Source: Brachypodium distachyon
Taxonomy: Eukaryota; Streptophyta; Magnoliopsida; Poales; Poaceae
Length of the DNA: 64,000 nucleotides
Assembly: GCF_000005505.3 (NCBI RefSeq)
Contig: NC_016132.3
Coordinates: 27,642,501-27,706,500 of the forward strand
Direction of reading: 5' to 3'
In this document: positions 56,501 through 64,000 of the stretch, in pieces
Layout of the letters: every line of letters begins with the position of its first letter
Position numbering within the stretch: position 1 is the stretch's first letter
The notes under the pieces: generated by a model
Databases searched by the model: none
What the model saw: only the letters and a program-made list of their open reading frames with translations
Told to the model about the DNA's origin: nothing
Position numbers and translations under genes: made by a program

Positions 56501-59500
56501 AGGCTCCACTCAATTAAGACCTTACAGGAGTGTTCAATGCCACTTTCATCACCAAGCTGGATAGTTTACATGAAGAACTTAATCACACATCTACTGGTTT
56601 TCCATTAAATACTAATCAATGATAATATTTGATCAAACAAGCTTAAAAACTGGCTTCATACCGAAGTTTGAGAAGCACTACATCGAGTCAGAAGTACTGT
56701 ACAAGGCCATTGCAAATGCACACATGCACCTGGGCTACTTAGCTCTAGCAGGTCAATGCAGCCATGACAGCTTGGTAGCAAAAAGGTGTTCCCATATAGG
56801 AATATACCGACTTCAATTGGGTATACAAGAAGGTGCCCTTTGGTTACCTTCCATCTTATGAAAGAAAATCTCTTTTGATTCATGTTATATCTGATACCGC
56901 AACTTAATTAGTTAAGCATTTGCACTATGGATTAGAACACATCATGAAACAAGCATTTTAAGAGGCTCATGAAACATCAAACATGGTAAACAGTCGGAAA
57001 AAAATCTTACATGGTAGACTTCTTTATTGCCAATGTACTGAAAGAGCCGATCAAGAAAAGTGTCCATGAATCCAAATGCATCACTTCCACGACCTTCGAG
57101 AAAAAAAATCTGTTATCCAGAGTGCCAGTTCAAGGTGGAACACATATTTTTGTTATAAAATGCAGTTCACCTAAGGCAACAAATCCTAATGCAGAGCCTG
57201 CGGCAACAGCATACCCTTCCCTTTCGAGCACATTATCACCACCACTTCTTCGGCCAATCTCACCCTGTATGTAACAAGAACAACATAAGTACAAACACTC
57301 ATTAGTGAAGGTGATATAGAACCTTGTAATAGTTAAATATTATGAAATGACACCAAACTTACATACTGTACAGTCGATAGATTCCAGTCTCCTTAATTTG
57401 AAAAGCATAAGTAAAATGTGCTTGATGACAAACTACTTGGAAACAAGAGGGGAACAAACTGGAGATACACAAGATGCATATGTTCCTATATGTTCTGCTT
57501 TGGGGAAGTGAAAACATACCCAAATGCCACGGGTAAAGATTAAGCCGAGTTAACCAAGATGCGCTGCAGAGGTTATAGGAACTTGCCAAACTTCTCTTGT
57601 GGTATTGTCACTTATTGTGCACTATTGCCATGTGTCAAACTTATCTTTACTGAATTTCAATTAGGGTAGAATTGTATGTTGTCGCAGGTTGTTTAAGAGT
57701 TTTTGTTCTGCTCTGTCTACTCAAAAAACATGGCACCATTATATACCACTAAAATCTGACTGATCTTTGGTAATGGGTATTTTGTTGAACATCTTGCTTT
57801 TTCCAGTAATGGGGGAATTGACCTTGCAGTTTCAGATGTTTAAGATTAACCGACATGGCAGTCAGACGTGGAGACAAGCCAACAAGGATAGGGCCATCAC
57901 CTAAGGGTGCATTTGGTTGAGCGGATAGGCAGGGATGGGACGGGGATATCCATGTTTTAGAGGGATGGCCAGCGTTTGGTCAGGTGGATCACGTGGATAG
58001 GGATATCCATAAAAAGAGAATATTCCATGTAGATCATGGCTGAGCAAATCTGGAAAATTTGGCCGGATGGGGCCATCCAGGCGCATCTGCCTCCCGCGAC
58101 GAACCATTTTTCTCTCATCTTTCCCTGATTCGTCTCTCTCTGCCCCACTTCTCCCGCATCGGTGCCGCTTCCTCTTCCCTCCTGCCGCCAGCACACCTCC
58201 CTTTCTCCCCTCCCGTCTGCAGGAGCTGGTGCTGGGCCGCCGCCCTTTGGCTCCCCTCCTGCCCCTAGCCTCTGCTCCGCCTCCCCAGCGCCTGAGCTCC
58301 ACCTCTCCCCGCGGCGCAGCGCAGGCGTCCTCCCGCTTGGTACAGTCCTGGAGACCGTGCAGGTGGGGTCTGGCCAGGCGTTCGAGTCCGCCGAACTGGT
58401 GGATGGGGGCCGGCAGCTGGAGGGAAGCCAAGGTGGGAACCGGCCGTGGGATCCAGTGGCACGCGACTCCTTGTCCGGCGGCGCGCGACTCCTCTCCGTC
58501 TGGCACGCGGCTCCTCGTCGAGCAGCGGCCCGCGGATCCTCTCCCTCCGACGGCAGCACGAGCGTGCAGCTCCTCTCTGTCCAGCAGTCCGCGCGGCTCT
58601 GCTCTACAGCGGCAGGTGCGGGTGATTTTGATTGATATCAAATTAACACATCGATGTTGATTGATCTCAAATTAAATCGAAAACTTCAATTATCAAGATA
58701 ATGGTCATCCATCTCTTGTCTAACCAACCAAATAGAAACCTGGCTCATCCAACTTAAACAACCAAACACAGGGCAGGGATAACCCTATCCATGTCATCCA
58801 TGGTTATCCCTGTCCACTTTTGCTCACCGGGCAACCAAACGCACCCTAATAGTGTGATCCACATCATTGCTCAAAGGCCAGTTATTATATTTATTTTCCA
58901 TTGCTTTTGGATTTGAGCTCTGTTGTCATGGTACAAGTATCAGGAAGATAAGTCTATCATGATTATGTAGTCGTGTTACATGTTTGCATGCTCCAATTAG
59001 ATTTATAATCTCATTTCACTTAACAGGTATTTTCATACTTGCTACGTCATCTGAGTTCACTTCCATGTTTTTATTGTCTGAACTCGCATTACCTTCCATT
59101 CTGTTGGTACAACAAGTTCACTATTGATAGGATGAGATCATGCATTATTCATCGGGTATTTTCATTTAGGTGATACGAAGCAATTAAAAACAATCTGAAT
59201 TATTAAGGTCCTAATTTCTGAAGGAACACACAAGTAACAGATTGGCCACACCATTAGTTTCCCAAAGCTGTATGGAGGGTTATCACTAAAATAACTACTG
59301 AAAGAAAACCACATAAATCCGAGTTGCAGTTAAAATAAAGAGTTCTTAACCTGTAGACGGCAAAACTACAACTGAATCAACAGTTTTTATATATAAGTTT
59401 AATATTTGTTCTCTTAAAGCAGTATGCTGTTTTTTAATCTAGAGTTCTTCGTATGAAAGAACTGTTGAATTTTTCAAAAAGAGAAATGTTAAAATTTTCT

Positions 59501-62500
59501 TATATATGTGTACCATAATAATCTTAAATTAAATGAGGTAAGAGCACAGATAAATTAAATGGAATCACTCCTCTACTGGTTCACTAAAAAACTAAAGTTG
59601 CCAATACAAGAAAGGAAACACGATAAAAAAAAAAGAGAATCCCTATTAAATAGCACAGGCCAACAAATTACCAGAAGTATCTTCATTGTTAATGCATGGG
59701 CTGATCCTTCGTATAGAAGTCCGATTCCCATTACTGCTGCTGACTGGATCAACAGAAAATGATGAAAAATATAAGGACGGATGGATATAGAAGATTGCCT
59801 GCTAGCAGCGTTGTGAATTTACCTTAAGTAGGCCATGTCAGAAGATGAACCAATAAACAATAATTACTAAAATAAATTAAGTGAAGTTATTATCATGAAT
59901 CAGAATTATTGTCATGGAAACCCCCACAAGACCGCAGCCTACTGAAACAAGTTATATATCCTACTGTTAAGGCTATAAATGACTTTGTACTTGTATTGTG
60001 GGTGCAATGTGTCTTTCTCTTGAGTCTTGTACTCCTACAACGTGCATGCCTTTCATAACATGGTATGAAAGCACCAAGGCTAGGATCAGGCTTTTCTTGT
60101 CCTGATCAAGGCTGTGTGGCCTCTTTCTTTTGCATGGCCGCCAATCATAGTAGTCTTCATGATGCCGCTTTGCCACGCTCCATGTAGCAGTGTGCCTTTG
60201 ATCTCTATGATCTTTCGGGCTACAACCTTTGCCTCCATGCTTCTCTGTTTGGCTTTACTCAACTTGTTTTTCAAGATTCCAAGCCAAGATGATGCTATGA
60301 AGATGCAGATTCTAGATGTTTATCTACTGCAGCGCCACCTTTTCAAATATGATGCTTTTGCATACACTTCTCATTTTACAGGTGTTGTCAAGGGTACAAA
60401 TGTCTCTGCACTTGTGTTGTGTCTACAGATTCTGGTGTCTCCTGGATCTTATGCGGTTTAGGGTTTAGACTGCTTCAATATACACTAGACTTTCATAACA
60501 CTAACTATGCTCATATTACTGTTTAGTTGCAATCCATATTCTCTACAGTAATTATTTCCACAGCAGTGGCAAGATTAAGTGTACAGCTGGACATGTAATT
60601 AAACTTACAACAAAACATATGCAAAACCAAAATCACCCATTATGTCAATTCCGTATCTGTAAAACAAACCAAATTTGTGCGCAATTGCCCAACGTGCACT
60701 GTATCCATTGGACCATTATAGATACCCAATACCAAACATTAACATATTCAACTAAAAGATAGCAAGAAAGCATTACCAATCACATCGTTACCTGCAGAAG
60801 AGTAGGTAGTTCCAACTCTAGCGGAGAAGATGGATGACGAGAGGGCACGTGAAAGTACAGCATCTGAAAAGTTACATGAAACCATGGCAACAAATATCAT
60901 TTACAGTTACCATGAAGCAGCATATCAGGATATCCTAGAATTCAAATGAACATACAGCAGCACCAGCAATAGCAGCAGGTCACACCAGAACTTTGGACCA
61001 ATAAAATAAACAAGGCCACGGGACAACTAAAGTAACTTATAAACAAACAGCATGTGTACGAAACAAACAAAAAGAACAAGAAGGAAAAGCTTAGCAGAAA
61101 TATGGTGCTAATTTGCTCACCAAGCTTATAGCAAAAATGGGAAAGCAAGCTGTTGCATATTCAAGGTTAGGCAGTTGGCTTGTGGTCAAAAGAACTAACA
61201 GATTAAGATAATGCTCTGCTAAATCTGTCCAATACGTGTGGCTATGGAGGGAAAAGTATTATTCATATTGCTGACAGAAATCACATGCACTAGTATTCGC
61301 TCCAGTTCACAAAAAGCTGACATTCTGGAAAAAGGATGCTCTCCAGTACACAGTTTTGACCACAAAATTATTAAAATAGCTATAAAAACTCAATAAAGTT
61401 TAGATGTAAGGAAATTACTTCTCAAGAGAATCAACATATATGATTTACAAGTAACCAATATAAATATTTAAAGATGGAAGTAATCAAAGATTTTAAATTT
61501 TGACAAGACCTATCTTCAAAAGGTTACAGTCGAAGATTTAAAACTTTGACTAGATCTATATATGGTCACAAACGTCACAGTCAAAGATTTAAAACTTGAC
61601 TAGACCTATGCCCAAAGCATCACATTTTCTGTGAACTGAAGGAAGTCATAAATTTGATGCCATACTCCACCACAACTTGTTTCACTGATCAGCGATGGGG
61701 GACAACCAGTCCCCTTATTCTTATGGGAATGCTCATGTCACATCATCCTGCTCATGTTTTATTTCAGATCTGAGCTTGTGTGGATGCAGCCTTGCTCTTG
61801 CGGTGGCTGACTTTACCATACTCGTGTAAGCATATATGCAACCGTGCCTTCATCTAAGCATATTTTGGAAAATGGCGAATCCCTAGTCCAACATGTATCA
61901 CGCCGGACATGCGTGTCTGTCTACGTGCAACGTAATCAGTTACTGTTTTGCCAAGACCGGCTGATGACAAAACACGCAAGGGAAAAGAAGTGTTGCAGTC
62001 CATGACTCATGTTATAACTACAGTTACACCAACAGAGCAAAGGAAATCAAGTTGACTCCTGCTCTGCACTTCCTTGAGGGATTTCTCATGCCCAAGTCCT
62101 GCACAAGGTAGCCAAGACTCCAAACCATGCACAAGAAAGTCAAGATAAAGAAACAATTCATAATGTGCTTCCAAATTGGAAGATAAGAAACAAAAGGCAA
62201 GGGAGTTTTCTATACTCCCTCGGATCCATAATAAGGGTCACTGATCTAGTAGAACTTTGTACTAAATCAGCGACACTTACTATGGATTGCTCTGAGTATT
62301 TCCAAATTCTCTAGTTTTGGGCTGTGTCTGGTCTGGCCTCCAAACAAGGGCCAGTACATCGGTTGTCAGAGGACAAAATTTTGGGTGTTGCATTCAGACA
62401 ATGTTGCAGATGAAGCCGCATCTAGTTGTAAAATTTTACTAGTAGGAATTCTGGGTACTTGCTTGAGTAGAAGCATAGTAGCAATCATTGCCATGGTTCG

Positions 62501-63547
62501 TTCTCCTCTTATACAGGCATCATGATGTGCTTTGCATTCAGTGACTCTGTGTCTAGCAAAGAACTGCCTGTTTAGTCAGAACCATTCCAAAAACGAGATT
62601 CTTGACAGAGAAATGGACATCACATTTTCCAATCAACCCAAATCAGAACCATAGAATAAGAATGTCATTTTCCTCACCAGACTTGCACCGTGTTTATTTC
62701 CAGCCATGATGATTAAATCTACCGAATAACTGTGCATGTACAACTATAAATGCAAAAATATTTGATACCTTTGAAATTGCAGGGTGCATTGTTCCCCTAT
62801 GAGATGCTGCCAAACCAAGTAACAAACCAAGTCTAGTTATATCATGATCCTGCAATAAGATATTAGGCAAAATTATTCAACACTCATACTACACAAATAA
62901 TGGCTTGAAAATTTGCAGACAAAAAAGGGTAATATCATAGACTTCTCTTAAGTCCTTAACAGGTCAAGAACAAAAGTACGTCCTCAAGAGAACTGATTGA
63001 GTAAATGAAGGTGCCGAATGGAATGAATGTTTCTAAGACAAGGAATGAATACATGATTACAATAGCAAAAAAACTAGAAAAGTTAATTGTCTACTTGATG
63101 AACGGGACAACCAATGAACACTAAGATCTCACCTGGGAGAGATATCGATAAGCATCAGTCATTGTTAAAACTCGTAGATGCTCATGCATACCAAATGCTA
63201 AAAGCAGACCGGCGTGAGTAAAATTTGGTTCAGAAGGTCTATTGTATTGTATCCAGGTCCTCAACATTTTCTCCTGAAAAACACATAACGAAAAGATCAA
63301 TTCATAACAAGAGAAAAGACAACATAAAAAGCAACAAACAATGATCAAGTCTGCAAACTTTGGAGTATTTTTATTTTAGTTTTTGAAGGGATAATCTTTG
63401 CAGTTTTCGCTACATAGCTGGATAATCTCTCTGCGGGTGCTAGTTTACCTGAAAAGGAGCAAGCCTCAGCCCAGCAGCTACACCATTATGAAACTCAGCC
63501 CAAGAATTGAATTCTGAGACACTCCTAGTGCTTAGGTCAAGATTAAC
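47538..63547 (-). CDS. APC1: APC1, anaphase-promoting complex subunit 1 (C-terminal 858 residues)
   Basis: APC1 is the largest scaffold of the nuclear APC/C ubiquitin ligase, which marks cyclins and securin for destruction. I placed 22 exons with splice sites, in transcript order: 63547-63449, 63273-63133, 62849-62769, 60863-60792, 59743-59672, 57264-57171, 57093-57011, 53693-53637, 53540-53463, 53357-53236, 53126-52966, 52257-52181, 52108-51995, 51837-51736, 51224-51084, 50984-50811, 49252-49189, 49109-48970, 48896-48748, 48630-48552, 48464-48366, 47915-47538 (stop TAG). Phases agree throughout, giving 858 codons without a stop. Proteasome/cyclosome (PC) repeats are visible ('GLLLGLAASHRGT', 'GYAVAAGSALGFVALG', 'APGAIIALALIFLK'), then the C-terminal domain with 'TVDVDTGLPVYCPLEVTV', 'CEVTPCLLPERS', 'VRVCGPRYWPQ' and 'DDPIGCQSLLSRAMHE'. 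The N-terminal beta-propeller exons lie beyond 64000. One donor is GC (48747). Confidence 0.96.
48631..48747 (-). other. GC-AG intron of APC1
   Basis: Only the donor AAG/GCAAGT keeps the frame (AG + A = Arg, then YNSNFQEFC). The GT a few bases later would shift it. AG/GCAAGT is the usual form of a GC donor. The acceptor is CCATTGCAG. Confidence 0.75.
49253..50810 (-). other. 1.56-kb APC1 intron with GC-rich insert
   Basis: The middle (about 49560-49800) is GC-rich and unlike the flanks. 'gggcctgcttggaagcc' near 49439 resembles the start of a grass DNA transposon. 49925-50060 has spaced copies of 'agtttatggact' and 'agttcgtggact'. I could not match terminal repeats or target duplications. Confidence 0.35.
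52539..52651. mobile_element. Stowaway MITE (Tc1/mariner)
   Basis: 113 bp, CTCCCTCCATCCCATAATTC...GAATTATGGGACGGAGGGAG, flanked by TA on both sides (52537-52538 and 52652-52653). It lies in an APC1 intron. Confidence 0.95.
52831..52918. mobile_element. Small hAT-like MITE
   Basis: 88 bp with ends CAGGGATGCAAATGGGATC and (inward from the right) TTGGGATGCAAGCGGGATC. The flanking 8-mers TTGGCCGG and TCAGCCGG agree in 6 of 8 bases, fitting an old hAT-type target duplication. Confidence 0.6.
54607..55790 (-). pseudogene. Decayed Copia gag/integrase fragment in an APC1 intron
   Basis: Reading from about 55790 to 54607 on the minus strand: gag pieces ('FSSAFEMWTRLHQRYEP', 'GDATVDEFFKQL'), then a GAG-pre-integrase stretch ('HHRLGHLCGSRLL...CQGCKLGKQ') and part of the integrase core ('FHSDVWG', 'IDDFSRHTWIYL', 'DVAERKHLHLETAR'). 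The gag C-terminus, zinc knuckle and protease are missing between these parts. The N of 'QNGVAERK' is Asp and frames change often, so it is long dead. It is a different Copia lineage from elements A and BC. LTRs are not seen. Confidence 0.82.
56031..56132. repeat. Near-perfect hairpin, 31-nt arms, 40-nt loop
   Basis: Arms 56031-56061 and 56102-56132 are complementary at 30 of 31 positions; the one exception is a possible G-U pair. Shorter related pieces ('caagtccaagagcaac', 'ctcaagaaatccaa', 'gtggttagttctc') repeat up to 56255. It lies in the 3.3-kb APC1 intron. Confidence 0.85.
57905..58846. mobile_element. Non-autonomous PIF/Harbinger element with GC-rich interior
   Basis: 942 bp, left end GGGTGCATTTGGTTG, right end (inward) GGGTGCGTTTGGTTG, flanked by TAA on both sides (57902-57904 and 58847-58849), as expected of PIF/Harbinger. 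Terminal similarity continues through 'cagggat...atccatg'. The interior (about 58060-58620) is GC-rich and open on both strands, with no transposase. It lies in an APC1 intron. Confidence 0.9.
59965..60504 (+). mobile_element. Small LTR element remnant (TRIM/Copia-like)
   Basis: A 96-bp TGTTAAGG...TTTCATAACA stretch (59965-60060) is directly followed by TGGTATGAAAGCACC, a diverged initiator tRNA-Met primer site. A second '...actttcataaca' near 60493-60504 may be the end of the other LTR. The target duplication is not seen. It could be a TRIM or a deleted Copia element. Confidence 0.45.
61298..61646. mobile_element. Degenerate mariner-type MITE
   Basis: The ends CTCCAGTTCACAAAAAGC and (inward) CTTCAGTTCACAGAAAATG are inverted, with TA nearby on both sides. 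The interior has repeated 'aaagatttaaaactttgac' motifs. About 350 bp in an APC1 intron. Confidence 0.5.
62215..62296. mobile_element. Stowaway MITE, right end diverged
   Basis: 82 bp starting CTCCCTCGGATCCATAATAA and ending TATGGATTGCTCTGAG, with TA at 62213-62214 and 62297-62298. The interior forms an inverted repeat around 'tagtagaactttgtacta'. Confidence 0.8.
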
Positions 63548-63789
63548 CTATATAAAATAGTATAACATGAGAAAAATATAAGTGAGAAGTAGGTCATAAA
63601 GCGATGCCGTAAAAAGCTGTGATTCATCTCAACCCTAGAAGGCCTTGCGAGTCTACACTACATACTACACATATATAGCAAAATTCAATATGGTGATGAA
63701 TCAAGATGAGGTGAAGGAAATCATAAATCTCTTTCAGTTGTGAAATGTATAATGCACATACATATACTTGGCACATATGCCCCACCTAG

Positions 63790-63905
63790 TTTAGGGTTGG
63801 TGCAAAAGGTCGCTAAATCTTGTATAAATACTCAGTTGATAATGGAATAAGAAGCAATTGTTGTCAATAGCTTTACTCTCCTTCTCTATCACAAATACTG
63901 TTCAA
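63790..63905 (+). mobile_element. Possible Copia LTR tail in an APC1 intron
   Basis: 'cttgtataaatactcagttg' followed by 'ataatggaataagaagcaat' and 'ctccttctctatcac' resembles the TATA/R region of short plant Copia LTRs. No second end is seen. Confidence 0.25.
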
Positions 63906-64000
63906 GAAAAAAAAAGTTGCGTTTAGTTATACCATGGTATTAATGCTGTGTGACATCAACACTGGGTTTAAGTTTATTCATGGGACAGCATTAGCCCGAT

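Noticed and set aside
60114..60461. 115-codon plus-strand frame after the TRIM-like primer site
   Set aside because: No gag motif can be recognised. It may be random sequence inside the remnant.

Overview
The window looks like grass genomic DNA, most likely from a Triticeae-type genome with large repeats. About 46 kb of nested transposable elements lies next to the 3' two-thirds of one conserved host gene. Evidence for a grass: Sirevirus-type Copia elements with LTRs over 1 kb, large solo-LTR-like insertions, Stowaway and PIF/Harbinger MITEs, a MuDR-type transposon, and an intron-rich APC1 gene. There is no bacterial or organellar gene layout, and I saw no tRNA, rRNA or CRISPR array.

Layout. 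1-1400 is the reverse-strand end of a long LTR that interrupts a reverse-strand LINE reverse transcriptase (1401-2639). From 2980 to about 43272 lies one reverse-strand Sirevirus-like Copia element ('element BC'). It is split by three insertions: an unclassified AACCGAACC-rich insert (about 4857-5497), a second, forward-strand copy of the same family ('element A', 6008-18546, target duplication ACCTT), and a solo-LTR-like element (24775-40719, duplication TSTTC) inside its protease region. That LTR holds a second solo-LTR-like element (26819-39462, duplication TATAG), which in turn holds a 9-kb MuDR-type transposon (28622-37615, 9-bp duplication GTTAAGATG). The order of events can therefore be read from the target duplications: BC, then LTR1, then LTR2, then MULE; A entered BC independently.

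The MULE carries a decayed transposase (DNA-binding, MULE and SWIM domains plus a zinc knuckle), a multi-exon plant-mobile-domain gene, and a GRF-type zinc-finger/coiled-coil gene. A 43-bp minisatellite ends just before the transposase start codon. Both Sirevirus copies have gag, pol and a third, 'envelope-position' ORF. A promoter-like, apparently spliced leader precedes the third ORF. All these genes are broken by stops, frameshifts or deletions.

44150-47537 is spacer DNA with a GC-rich ORF cluster and a 47-bp duplication. From 47538 to 63547, on the reverse strand and continuing past the window edge, is APC1, the large scaffold subunit of the anaphase-promoting complex. I could place 22 exons that join in a single open frame (858 codons plus stop). 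The introns hold MITEs, a Harbinger element, Copia remnants and a near-perfect 31-nt-arm hairpin. APC1 is the only gene here that looks intact and under selection.
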